Assembly (NCBI GenBank): GCA_964036275.1
Contig: OZ038434.1
Location: 34,123,279 to 34,187,278, forward strand
From: Litoditis marina
Taxonomy: Eukaryota > Nematoda > Chromadorea > Rhabditida > Rhabditidae
Reading direction: 5' to 3'
Length of the DNA stretch: 64,000 nucleotides
Each line of letters opens with the position of its first letter. The first letter of the stretch is position 1. The position numbers and the translations under genes are program-made. Shown here one piece after another: positions 47,701 through 57,756 of the stretch. The notes under the pieces were generated by a model. The model was not told where the DNA came from and made no database searches. It worked only from the letters and a program-made list of their open reading frames with translations.

Positions 47701-50700
47701 TTCCTTCTTTTTCGGTCAAAAATCGTGAATAACGGCATGGTTCGCGGTCAAACTACTAACAGGATTTGGTTACCAAAATAACGGTGAGATCAAACTACAA
47801 CGAATATTTGGTCCATCCCAGTATAGGAAATGTATACCAACCTGACAGCGTCTACGACCCTCTCCACACTGACCACATTCCTCAGATGAGCCATCATAAG
47901 GCCATCGATCATGGCCAGGTGAGCGAGCTGAAATAGATTATTTTACAGAGTGTTTTGATGAACTAAGTGAATATTTTATTACTTTTCATCCGAAATAGAC
48001 GAATTGTGAGGAAAATCCCCCGCCTTTCAACTTGTTTTGGATTTGAATACGTGAACTTCCATCCCCCCCCCTCCCGAATTTGACACAAAAGGTGGCTTAT
48101 TTTCTGATAATTTTACCAAATTAAGCACAAAACGTACAAGCATTAAGTTGTCCGTCGAAGTTCAACGACAACTCCTCCTCGGTCACTTTTTCCAGTATCA
48201 AAAAATGGCTAATTTTCCCATGATTATCGAAGAAGTGATCCGTTTGCCAATAATTTTTTACTAAATTGACATAAATTCACCGAATTGTGAACAAAACGTA
48301 CCGGCATAAAGTTGTCCGGCGACGACAACTCTTCCTCGGTTACTTTTTCCCCGCCCTCCTCTGGTCGCTGCAACACATCGATGCCATAGTCGGTCAGGGC
48401 GGCTAGCACGCTGGCGTGCGACTGCTGGAAACAAACAAAATTATTATATAATTAGTATTATTTGTACTATTATTATTATTACATTTTATTACAAAAGCCC
48501 CATACACCACCAGTAACATAAAGTGTGACTATTCTCTGAACGAAACTTTTTCTCATTAGAATTCGTGACATTTCAAAACAATATTGACCGTTCAGTGTTC
48601 AGTGAAGTTATGAAGCTGCTATCTAGGCGCCCAAACACCAATGAGATGATTACTACACGCATCACTCACTGTTTCCAACTCAGCTGAGTATTCAGAGATT
48701 CACACATTATACTTTCACCCCCCCCCCCCCCGCACACAATATTCAATATCCCCTTCCCCTTAGGGATAATAAGCTGATATCCAGACGCGCGCCCTGCTTG
48801 TCGCGTTCAATTACGAAACCCAGTCGTTGAAGGAATGGTATTCCGTGAAAGAACACAAAAACGTCAGCAGTAATCAAAAGTGACAGAGAATTGAGAAAAC
48901 ACACACGTCACTCGTATCCGATTCGCAACAAAACAGAGAATTCGCTATCAAAGTTCATTTCTGGCACGCGCACTTCTCTCATTTCTGCTGTGACTAATTT
49001 GTGAAAAAAAGTAACCCGTTCGACAGTTGAAACCATCAAACATCAAGATTTTTGCCAGAAATTTCGTAAAATGAGTAAGCTTCTCGGATATATAACTGAG
49101 TATGTGGTGGTCCTAATTTCAAAGTATGTCCCGGGATCTTTGGTAGTCAGCTCTTGCACTCACAAGTGATCCTGACGTAACCGGATGTAACACCATAGGT
49201 AAAATGTAGTATTTAGTACGTGGGATGTAAAAAAACCTACCACAACTAAACTAGATGTGGTTCCTTGAATAACTTGACGGCGCCTCAATACCTACGTTTT
49301 TGAACCTAGATGTGATGTAGGGGTTGCTAGTTTCATGACCCCCGGGTAGAGTTAGATCACCTATATTTTCCCTAACCGTAGGCTAAAACTCAAAAAAGGA
49401 CAATATTGTGGTCTAATCCCAACGCGTCAGTCCTTGGAACTGCCATACATTTTTCAATTGCAGTTTAAAGGACCGTTGACACGGGATCGGTCCACATAAT
49501 CGTTCTGCTTTAAAGAAGGACGATAGTGTGGTCTAATCCCAACGCGTCAGTCCATTGAACTGCCATACATTTATCAATTGCAGTTTAAAGGACAGTTGAG
49601 ACGGGATTGGTCCACATAATTGTCCTGCTTTGAGAGAACGCACAGCAAAAACAAGAACATACCGTAACCAGATGCGGTTCCTTGAATATCTTGGCCGCCG
49701 CCTGACTGTACAGTGAGCCGTTCGTCATCGCCGCAATCACAGAAGCATCCATGCTCACGTTGCCCTGCAAAACGGAAATATGAAATATAAAAAATATGTG
49801 GAAGAACCTATGATAACATATACAATTGTGGCAAACTTAAGGTGACTTTGTTGGATTGAAAGTCGAATCACCCGTTTTTCTTCAAAATCAAGAGTTTGAA
49901 CTGATCCAGTCCCAGAAATGTCACAAGTCACACATTTACTGGTGAACATCTAGTTCTGTAGTGTCTTCACCCAGATCAAACACCTTATTTCCAAAAAATC
50001 TCTGCTGACAACAAAGTCGCCCCACGTATGAATTGTGGATAGAGTAACATATTTCTGGTGAATAAAAAGACGTTCTAACGTGAAAACGACTGCTTCCAAT
50101 CTCCAATCACATTGCCAATCCCGAATGGACACAAACAAAAACAAGCGTTTAAAGATGGTCTGACAGGAACCAAATTTAGTGCGTCGCGCTACACGGATAA
50201 TTCAATCGCTTCAACGGGAATGCGCCCCAAAAACCAAATTTTCGAATCCCCGCTGATGAATTGTGACTGAATGATCCACAAAATATCGATAAATTAGTTT
50301 TTGTAGCGTATTTGCATTGTAGCGACGATATTAACCGTGGAGCGCACGGCACGAGATTTGGTTCCTGTCAGACCATCTTTAAAAACCACGCGGAAAACGC
50401 AACTTGCAATCATACACCAGTAAGGTCTGACTGAGCGACAAAAAGTAATTCGTTTTTCGATATAAACACGTGAAAATTTGGGATTTTTCCAAAAAAGTAG
50501 ACCGATTTTCATCTTTTCGGCTGGAAAGTAGACGGCTTTTCGAAATTTTCTGACTATCCGGACAACCTTGCTGTTGTATGTTTGCAATTATTGTTCGTTT
50601 ACTGACGATTTTGAAGGGTGAAGTAGCTCGCACCCCAACTTTTCACAAAAATTGGTGAGAACCCTCTGTCATATGAGAGGTCTTGACAGAGTGAAAGTAC

Positions 50701-53700
50701 TGTGTACAAAAACAAACAGAATTTAGGAAGAAAGAACTACCACATGCTCATCCCTAGCTAGTCCGTTTTTCAGCCGGCCAAGATGAAACTTTACGAACAT
50801 ACCCTAAATGCTCAGCGTTTTGAGAAAAACCCCCCTGTTTTTGGTCCGAAGATTTGGGCAAAAAAAACTGTAGTATTAGACTAACAACCAGTTATTATTC
50901 AAAATATAATATAAATATAAGCTTTAATAAGTTTAACACTTAATACAACCCACATTTTCATCCCTCGCCATCCCGTTTTACAGCCGATCAGGATAAAACA
51001 TGGGCTTGGCTTTTGGCAATTTACTATGTAAATTACAGAATTCGTCCCATTTTGATAAAAAATAGCTTTTTAGTATATAAGTATAGTTTAATATTTAATA
51101 AAACTTACATGTTCATCCCGGGCCACCCCGTTTTTCAGCCGATCCGGTATATCCTCATATCGACCGAAGACGCGCATGATGAGCCATTGCACCGAGACGG
51201 CCAACTTCGACTGAAAATGGAAATGAAATACATTTTATATAAAAACAATAAACTTTCTTTTCATTAGGCGTAGTGTAAACTGTTAGTAGGTTGCGATGGA
51301 AGAAAGTTAATACCTCATTCGAACATCGAACCTACTTGTCTAAAAGTAGCAATGAGTGAGAAAAAGCCGAGCTTGTTTTGCAAGTAATTATAGTAACTAA
51401 TCTAACTTTAATCTTGATCCGGACTATTTTCTTATTTATATCAAGTTAGCCTCCCTCTACCCATCTTTCGGGTTATAAACTAGCCAGACAATTGTTCATC
51501 GTCCCGACATTATCATCGCACTTATCACATTAGCAAATACATTTCACATCCGGCTTTCATCAATATCAATAAGCATGATCGACTAGATAGAGAGAAATAA
51601 AATCAATTGTTTTATAACTTAATGATCATATGCAACATTTTCACGCAAGTAAACTACTTTCTCAACCATGCAATTCAGGAGAGAGATTTCAGTCAACTGT
51701 ACATGAACAGAAATCTTCCAAAACAACCTCACTTAACCCCTCGCGAAACCCTTCAGAACTACTGCAATTTTGAAATTTGAAAATACACTCAAATCGTTCG
51801 ATTTATGACAAAAACATATCTTTCTTCAGCCCCATATTTTTCCTAATGTCTCCCGTGTCGCTTAATGGCAATGACACATATGCGCGAAACAAGACAATGC
51901 AAACTTTTTCACGCGAAAAACACGACATTCCTAACGTCTTACACCATCTTCCACTACCAACTGCCGTCGTAATAACCGACTACAAAGCAGTCTTAAACAT
52001 ATGTGTAGAGGTACATACATAACTTCTCCTACTTTCCATACTACAAACTACAACCAAGTATTTAGCCGTGAAATCCAAATTTCCTAGATTCTCTCTCCTC
52101 CCCTCCAAGTTTCTATACTCTTTATCCACCGACATTCCTATATTTCTCCCTACAAACAAGCATACACCAGTAAAGTTGTCCGAATAGTCAGAAAAATTCG
52201 AAAAACGGACTACTTTTTCGCCGAAAAGAAGAAAATCGGTCTACTTTTGACGAAAAATCATAAATTTTCACGTGTTTACATCGGAGAACGGACTACTTTT
52301 TGTCACTTAGTCGGACCTTACTGGTGTTTGCAAACAAGTCCTAAACTACCAATTCCAATAATGTAACCCCCCCCCCTCTCCCTGTCACTCGATGACATAT
52401 ATCTGATGCGCGGAACAAGACTTACAAGACAATCTCTCCCCGCCGCACAACCTTTGGTTGGCACGTGTCCGAATCAGATGAAAGAGAGAACAACAATAAG
52501 GCATAGGACAATCGGCCTTCGCAGATGCAAATTATGATAACCTCACGACCCTCTCAGTCCCGTATTGAAATCGTTAACCCATAACGTAGGTAACTCTCAA
52601 AAAGATATAAATCATAAATGTTATATGGAATGGAAATTCGCCTGTTTTTGTTCACGTCAACTCAAATGCTCACATTAAAGTATAAAAACCAAGTACCACA
52701 GTGACAACGAGAGGCTACTCTACTTTCCACAATCCACATTCGACTAAGTATATGCACAAAGTTACCCCCTCCCAGACTACAAACTACAATCATATCAATT
52801 CACTTCCGCCCAGCGACCATGAACATTCGTTTCTCACCACATTCCACGAAATTAACCGCGCAGCGGGCCATTTTTTCCGAATGTAACAGTCGTAAATGTC
52901 TGGCCAAATGAGTGCTTTCCTTTTGTGCGGTCCACGCGAGACCAGTTTACCACGCCCATAGTTGATGGTAGACCGTTTGCAGGTTGTAGGCGGAATTTAC
53001 GATTATTGGATATATTTATGGGGAAATCAGCGAATTAACTACAGATGAGTCAAGATCAGGTCGAAAAATAGGACTTTGCTTGCATTCTTGCAAACTCGTC
53101 ATCATGACTCAAAAGTCAACTTCTGGTTCTATATCTCAAACACACACATTGACAATTTTTCGCGAAATTATCGGAAATTAGTCCATTTTTCAAATTTTCC
53201 CTACTATTCTGCCAAGATCATTGTAGTATGATCCCAAAACAAGTAACAAGCCCCACACTTGTGAATCCACCCATCTAACTACCCATTCATATCGAAGGCG
53301 ATTGTTCATTGTACGCGCTTCCGGCGTTCAATAATTGCCTTCGAACTTTCAGCCGGCTGTCAGTGGGCCAATTCTCAATCAAAAGACCAGCATGGCTGAC
53401 AACTAATTAAAAGCCCAACTGCCTAACTTCCCACCGGTGTGGTCGAGCTGAACTTCACAAAGACACTTTTTTTTACGATTAACGCGTAATAATTCATCGT
53501 AAATCAACTCATAAACGAAATTTGTCTATTTACCATTTACCAAATAGTAAAAACCGCCATCACCATTGCACGAGCCTCACTGAGTTGAGTGAGTGATCCA
53601 AGTCTTTGAAATTACAACTAGAAACAAAAACGCAAATAATGCAAACTCCCCAATGACCCCAAATCGCCCAAATGACCTTTAACCCCGACCATTTGGGACA

Positions 53701-55608
53701 GTCGCCTGTATCTAAAATCGGTGCGCAGCGGCGAGCCCTCCTATTCAAACAAAAGGTCGCCGCTCATTGCAGGGCAGTGCGCCAGTGTTCACGAAAAAAA
53801 CACACCGCTCAGTAAAATCCAACTATAATTATGAGACTAGTCCATTTTCGATTGGAAAAAACGTAAACTTTCATGATTGGCATAAAAACAGAAAATTAGC
53901 TTAGATAACCGCTTATTCGTTGAATTTTGTGACTAGAAAATCAAAAAACTGGCTCATTTTCATTTTCTAACAAAACTTCGGTATATGTCATCACAAAATC
54001 GGACCTTTTTGAACAAAATATCGAATTTCGCTGGAGTTTGGCGCCAGTGATCACAAAAAGTTGCTGCCTCTCTCCTCTCTCCCGAAAATGCCCCCGCGCG
54101 CCTCCCCAGAGAGATTAGAGCTACGCAAAGCACTGCTCTGCTCATTGGTGCAACTAAACACTAGAGATAATAACCACCGCAATCAACAAAGTGTTACCTC
54201 AAAAAACGATTCATCTTTCGAACTTGGCACCAAAAGCAGTTATTAGGCCTATTTCTCCAAAAAAAATGTGCACAGTAGGAAGGGGTAAGAAAGGCTATAA
54301 AAACCAAAAACACTTATCAGATTACCCTATTTTTCATGTTAAGTTACCAACTTTCGTTCATTTCATCGAGACTTTCCACTCGATTGCCCAAATATCATTC
54401 GATTTTCGACCATACACCAGCAAGGTTGTCCGAATAGTCAGAAAAATTCGAAAAACGGACTACTTTTTAGCCGAAAAGATGGAAATCGGTCTACCTTTGA
54501 TGAAAATTTCTACATTTTCACGTGTTCACATCTGAAAACGGCTTACTTTTTGTCACTTAGTCAGACCTTACTGGTGTATGTTTTCGACCTAGTATCTTCC
54601 CCCGTTTGCGCCTTGTTTCCAGCTCATCTTCAATGCAAACGAAAATGAATGCCATGGATACTTGGTCGTGTTTCAACTACGTACTTCGATTGACTTTTAA
54701 TTAAAAAGAGTTCACTGTTTGTGGGTTAAGGATAAGCACAAAACTGGAACAAAAACTTTTCAACTGGCTCTTTTTACACAATTCCTAAGTTCAATTGAAA
54801 AATTTGAGATAAGTTGACCAAAAGAACTGGTTACTTTCCAACCCATAAAATTATATAAACCTTTTCGCTTCAACCAAAATGGGAAAAACCAAACTACAAG
54901 CAACATATACAAAGTACAACTAAAGTCAACTTTTGAATGTTCATTATGGCATTATCTACTGAAAGGACAAGAAGTTTTTGTTCGTTATGATAGTGTTATC
55001 AGATTGGTCTGGACCGGACAGTAGTGGAAAGTAGACCCTAATTTGGAACCATAAATTATTCACAACTGGGCGCATTAGAATTGGATTGTTGCTGCACCAC
55101 TACTACACAATACACGGGATACGTCACTCGTCACACAAGAAAGGCCCTGATGATTTTAACTTTTTTGAGAAATATGAGTCTGTTTTTATAACTTTTACGA
55201 CATTTTCAACAACTTTACTAAAACTGTATTGTTGCTGCACCAATCCACCAATACCACACAATACATAAAAACGTCACACAACAGTAAGATTCGATTATAT
55301 GAATAAATAACACTACCTTTCTTCAAGAAAATATCAAAAAAGTTCGATACCAAAATTATGCGCCTACCAATACCAATACTTCCATAAACCCTTGCCACCA
55401 AGATACAAAACTGCCTAATTTCCAACCAAATAATCCTAATGAAAACAGTTCAGAACATGTTCGCAGTGCGCTGTCCAACTCATTACAATACAAGCTACAA
55501 ACTTCGAAACTAATGAACTTTTGAAAATGGAGCCGATAAAATTCTTACCTCAATTGGGTTGTAGTCGTCCACGGGTATGAGAGGTGGTAATACTAGTTCG
55601 TCCCCCAT
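32760..55608 (-). CDS. ptrn-1: Patronin/CAMSAP microtubule minus-end binding protein (34 exons, 1195 aa)
   Basis: The gene starts at 55608 (MGDELVLPPLIPVDDY) and stops with TGA at 32760-32762. The 34 predicted exons total 3588 nt with every phase consistent; the three block entries list them. Domains are a CAMSAP-type calponin-homology domain (about residues 90-310), a Gln/Pro/Gly-rich low-complexity linker with short coiled coils (about 310-900), a charged coiled coil (about 905-1000), and a CKK domain (about 1055-1195) ending in a HDTFWQKPRIPHSGG-like tail. CAMSAP/Patronin proteins bind and protect free microtubule minus ends; the nematode protein acts in neurites and epithelia. Length and domain order match an intact single Patronin orthologue. 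Intron 1 is about 4.3 kb. Introns are rich in MITEs and exon-end copies. I see no clear AATAAA within 300 bases after the stop. The family call is near certain; individual small exons in the linker could be alternatively spliced. Confidence 0.95.
33453..33896. repeat. TCGAG-repeat element in ptrn-1 intron 32
   Basis: AGGGTTGTTAATCGAG ... TTTAACAACCCT with both arms made of TTTCGAG units and a non-repetitive centre (about 33560-33715). Confidence 0.75.
34399..34634. mobile_element. ptrn-1: 237-bp TATAGT MITE, copy in ptrn-1 intron 31
   Basis: Inverse orientation; abuts exon 31 (34640) with only a few bases between its end and the splice donor. Confidence 0.8.
34806..34930. mobile_element. 120-bp palindromic MITE, ptrn-1 intron 30
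   Basis: AAAGTAGGACGATAATGTGG at one end, CCACATACTCGTCCTTCTT at the other, with the paired core CTTTAAACTGCAATTG / GTATTGCAGTTTAAAGGAC. Confidence 0.8.
37981..38038 (-). pseudogene. Decayed copy of the 3' end of ptrn-1 exon 24
   Basis: In intron 24, about 75 bases past the exon, the plus strand repeats the complement of the exon 24 end (CCCTGCTGTTTCTCAG versus CCCTGTTGTTTCTCGG) for about 55 bases with many substitutions. The frame is no longer kept. Confidence 0.65.
38797..38967. mobile_element. 170-bp CATACACCAGTAAGG MITE, ptrn-1 intron 22
   Basis: CATACACCAGTAAGGTCTG at the left and a mutated complement at the right (CTTGCGGCTGTATG); interior GTAGACCGATTTTCAT. Confidence 0.8.
40815..40935. 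repeat. Tandem repeat, about 32-bp unit, four copies, in ptrn-1 intron 19
   Basis: AAATGGTTTCTTTCACGAGC recurs with a nearly constant step and one- or two-base changes. Confidence 0.85.
42395..42455 (-). other. Second copy of the 3' part of ptrn-1 exon 15 (possible alternative exon)
   Basis: The stretch reads GMHQFGMGGRALSQPSVYQI in an open frame. It matches the end of exon 15 (42802-42976), with differences mostly at third codon positions. It ends with the same one-base phase and a GTTGGC donor. A 201-bp MITE sits directly upstream, and its terminal repeat supplies an ATTTAG acceptor that starts the copy in phase 0, the phase in which exon 14 ends. It could therefore replace exon 15, but both cannot be joined in frame. 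It may equally be a dead duplicate. Confidence 0.5.
42450..42650. mobile_element. 201-bp MITE with 8-bp target duplication, ptrn-1 intron 15
   Basis: Termini CATACCCTAAATGCTC and its complement GCATTTAGGGTATG. The 8-base direct repeat AACTGATG flanks it (42442-42449 and 42651-42658), a hAT-like duplication length. It is inserted inside the duplicated end of exon 15. Confidence 0.85.
43925..44094. mobile_element. 170-bp CATACACCAGTAAGG MITE, ptrn-1 intron 12
   Basis: Left CATGCACCAGTAAGGTCTG, right CAACCTTGCTGGTGTATG. Confidence 0.8.
45163..45252. mobile_element. 120-bp palindromic MITE, right end lost, ptrn-1 intron 9
   Basis: Same family as 34806; stops after AAGGACTGAACCGTTGCG. Confidence 0.7.
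45937..46063. mobile_element. 120-bp palindromic MITE, ptrn-1 intron 8
   Basis: Both ends and the paired TTTAAACTGCA core are intact. Confidence 0.75.
46352..46587. mobile_element. 237-bp TATAGT MITE, copy in ptrn-1 intron 7
   Basis: Same ends (TATAGTTTGTTTCACCAATC; CGTGAAACAGACTATA); interior diverged, and most like the 59352 copy. Confidence 0.8.
48113..48196 (-). pseudogene. Decayed copy of the 3' end of ptrn-1 exon 4
   Basis: In intron 4, about 110 bases past the exon 4 donor, the minus strand repeats the text for EKVTEEELS, then diverges, and ends with a retained GTACGTTTTG-like donor. The flanking intron text (ACAAAACGTAC on the plus strand) is also duplicated, so exon end and intron start were copied together. 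Confidence 0.65.
49243..49298 (-). pseudogene. Decayed copy of the 3' end of ptrn-1 exon 3
   Basis: In intron 3, about 365 bases downstream of exon 3, the minus strand repeats its end: the codons for KLFKEPHLV are recognisable (exon 3 has KIFKEPHLV) and are followed directly by a stop codon where exon 3 continues to its donor. Confidence 0.65.
49391..49633. mobile_element. Two tandem 120-bp palindromic MITEs, ptrn-1 intron 3
   Basis: Units 49391-49512 and 49510-49633 are direct, adjacent and about 90% alike; the second ends 30 bases from the exon 3 donor. Confidence 0.8.
50411..50580. mobile_element. 170-bp CATACACCAGTAAGG MITE, ptrn-1 intron 2
   Basis: Nearly identical to the 38797 copy. 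Confidence 0.8.
50741..50996 (-). pseudogene. Two decayed copies of the 3' end of ptrn-1 exon 2
   Basis: Intron 2 holds two imperfect copies (about 50948-50996 and 50741-50796) of the last 45-50 bases of exon 2 plus the first intron bases. Both still resemble the coding text for RLKNGVARDEH. The copy nearer exon 2 has a stop in place of a Lys codon, and in both the donor GTAAG has become GTGGG or GTGGT. They are not expected to be used. Confidence 0.7.
50798..50862. mobile_element. Fragment of the 201-bp MITE, ptrn-1 intron 2
   Basis: Matches the left 65 bases of the 42450 element; it lies directly beside a decayed exon 2 copy. Confidence 0.75.
52161..52330. mobile_element. 170-bp CATACACCAGTAAGG MITE, ptrn-1 intron 1, copy a
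   Basis: Inverse orientation relative to the three downstream copies; right end GGACCTTACTGGTGTTTG. Confidence 0.8.
54411..54580. mobile_element. 170-bp CATACACCAGTAAGG MITE, ptrn-1 intron 1, copy b
   Basis: Intact termini CATACACCAGCAAGGTTG and AGACCTTACTGGTGTATG. Confidence 0.8.
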
Positions 55609-57175
55609 TATTCAATCGAATCAGACTACTGTACCATACAATAAATATAGGAATTATTCGCTTCGATAGTCGGGTCTGAGAAATAAAATTATTGAGGAAG
55701 TTTGCAAAATACAAAAAGTTCAGAAAGAAAGATACGAAAAAGGGCCAAAACGAAGTAATTATCACGAATAACGGATATAGGAAATGAACCATAACTCTTT
55801 ACATAATTCGGTGAATTTTTGGTATCAACTACCCTAACTTTCATAATACTTTCGTCAACAGGCAAGAAAACACGTGTGCGGCCCGTTTTAACCCCGAAAG
55901 AGCCCTGTCGGGTTAGTAAATCGATCAATGCAGAAACTGAAGCGCATTTGGGTGGGTGAATCGTTTTCACAGAAAAGTAAAATGGGCCAGATTCCATGAT
56001 TAATAAGGAACTTCGTTGAACAACTCATTACACCTGATGTGATAACTTATACCTAATTGATACATTAACAATTTTGGATAGATTTTTATCAGTTTTTCAA
56101 CGAAGAACAAGAATATCAATCGATAGTAACCAACTGAAAATACTAGTTACGTTCGCTCAATTTCACGGTTTGGGTTTGAGTCACGAACAACCGATCCGTT
56201 TCTTTCGCGAAAGAAACGAGCCAAAAAAAGGTTTTTGTTAGGGACAAGATATGTTTTCGTCCCGAACTAGAAGACATAAGGTTTTACATTACTTAACTAT
56301 TAATCGACCGTTACAACAGTAAAATTAAATTGGTTCAATAGGTCATAAATAGTTAACAACGACATTGGAAGTAGTTTTAAACGAATGAATGCAGGTAAAA
56401 ACATTGTTAATCGACAAATTTAAGTGATGAAAAAGTTTCGCAACTGATATAAGATACAAAAGAAATCAAATAATGAATGTCTAGATTATATTAGCGCAAT
56501 AATTATAATGCTAGAAATGCCGCCAAAAATCAAATGGGGGTCGGGTCGTGGAGTGAGCCGTGACGCGGACCGCCCGCGTCCAACGAAAACTAGCATCGGA
56601 GCGAGATTTCGTTGAAAAAAAGAATAAAAAGTGGAGAAACTGTGATGAAAAATTGAAGTTGACTCACTCATTACCTATTTAGAACAGGCAAACTGCTCAT
56701 ACCTACACTTTGCTGAGTCGAAGGTCACTTTTTTTCTAATCAAGTCATTTCAGACGATTACTAGACGATCACATATATGTTTAAGGTGAACAGAAAAAGA
56801 GGTGATCACAGTTAGGAAAGAAGAGTTGAGAGAGAAGAAAGAAAGAATGAGAGAGGAAGAGAGAGAGGGAGATAAAAAAAATAGACAGGGAGAAAATGGG
56901 TAATAAACAGTGTTATTATAGAAAAGTTAGTACATACTTCGAGAACGACAGAGTATATTTGATAGTTTTTATAACCAGTTCACCCACTAGAACTGGCCAA
57001 AACAGCATATATGACCAAAAAATTACATAACAGACACGCGCGTGCGTTGGCTTATATAGAAAGTTTCGCGCCAACTCTGGCTTCCCTGTAGTTTGCTTTG
57101 TAGTTTAGTCGCCGCCAATTCCTTGTTGCAAGTCAAGACAGAATCAACGAATGTTTCCATGAATACCAAGTGTTG
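55609..57175. other. Upstream region of ptrn-1
   Basis: Probable promoter and 5' UTR. A minus-strand GGTACAG about 20 bases before the start ATG could be a trans-splice acceptor. A GA-rich stretch (56815-56895) and the small GC-rich ORF at 56517 are the only other structure. Confidence 0.4.
56517..56615 (+). other. Small GC-rich open reading frame upstream of ptrn-1
   Basis: A 32-codon ORF (starts MPPKIKWGSGRG, rich in Arg and Gly) forms a GC-rich island in AT-rich DNA about 0.9 kb upstream of the ptrn-1 start, on the opposite strand. I do not recognise the peptide. It could be a first exon, a promoter-proximal island or chance. Confidence 0.2.
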
Positions 57176-57411
57176 TATACTCTGTTTCACCAATCGATGT
57201 CCTTCTACAGTAATCTGTTCAAAATTTAAGAGGCTTTTTCTAATGAAGAATTCATTATTTTTGTTTCAAGTTTTCAGAGTTTGTAGGAGTTAACGTGCAA
57301 AATACACTACCGAAATTCGCAGAAAATACGAAAAAGTCAATATACCAAACGTTGACCTGGAAGTTTGAGCAGATTACTGTAGAGGGTTATAAGTGGGTGG
57401 AACGAACTATA
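57176..57411. mobile_element. 237-bp TATAGT MITE, copy upstream of ptrn-1
   Basis: Nearly identical to the reverse complement of the 34399 copy, including the TAATGAAGAATTCATTATTT interior, so both are young. Confidence 0.8.
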
Positions 57412-57756
57412 TTTTGTCACATAGTTCACTGAAGAGATAAGCGAACAACCATTCTGAATGCAAAAACGTGAATTTTTAAAACTTATGATCTACAATGATG
57501 TTTCACGTGGTGACTATTCCAATTATAGGGGTAGCTAAGAAAGCGCGGCTGAGGCTGTACTTGTTGTTATGTGCTGCTGTGTTTGTAGCTTGATTCAACA
57601 TCTTTTAGTGCAATTTAAGATTTCCGATGGGTACGGTGGTGAAACTACAACTCAACTGTGTTTATAGCCTAAATCACTAATGAAGTGTCGTTCCTTCTCA
57701 AAGCAAGCCGTTACGGTATTTATTTGCGCATCGCGCCATGTTGGTAGTTTGATCCT

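Larger units (their letters stand above)
44111..55608 (-). other. ptrn-1: ptrn-1 exons 1-12: CH-domain half
   Basis: Exons: 1 55549-55608; 2 51109-51210; 3 49663-49764; 4 48302-48424; 5 47842-47927; 6 47355-47479; 7 46715-46834; 8 46112-46178; 9 45645-45784; 10 44939-45053; 11 44427-44516; 12 44111-44183. They encode residues 1-401. Residues about 21-130 hold the Patronin N-terminal region (SVQWLIMRVFGR, then a segment like ALTDYGIDVL). Exons 5-9 hold the CH core: LAHLAMIDGLMMAH, PVDALLFWINKICLLVRDEV, LYDELSDGQCLCTVVAFY and FEVEDLVYLHDCMQMNV, which match the CAMSAP CH pattern. In CAMSAPs the CH domain binds partners, not actin. Exons 10-12 begin the Pro/Ser-rich linker. Reading phases: exon 5 ends with two extra bases, 6 with one, 7 with one, 8 with two, 9 with one, 10 and 11 with two, and 12 in phase 0. 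Confidence 0.93.

Noticed and set aside
358..55608. Operon linking the GPCR and ptrn-1
   Set aside because: Although on the same strand, the genes are separated by about 25 kb of repeats, far beyond nematode operon spacing.
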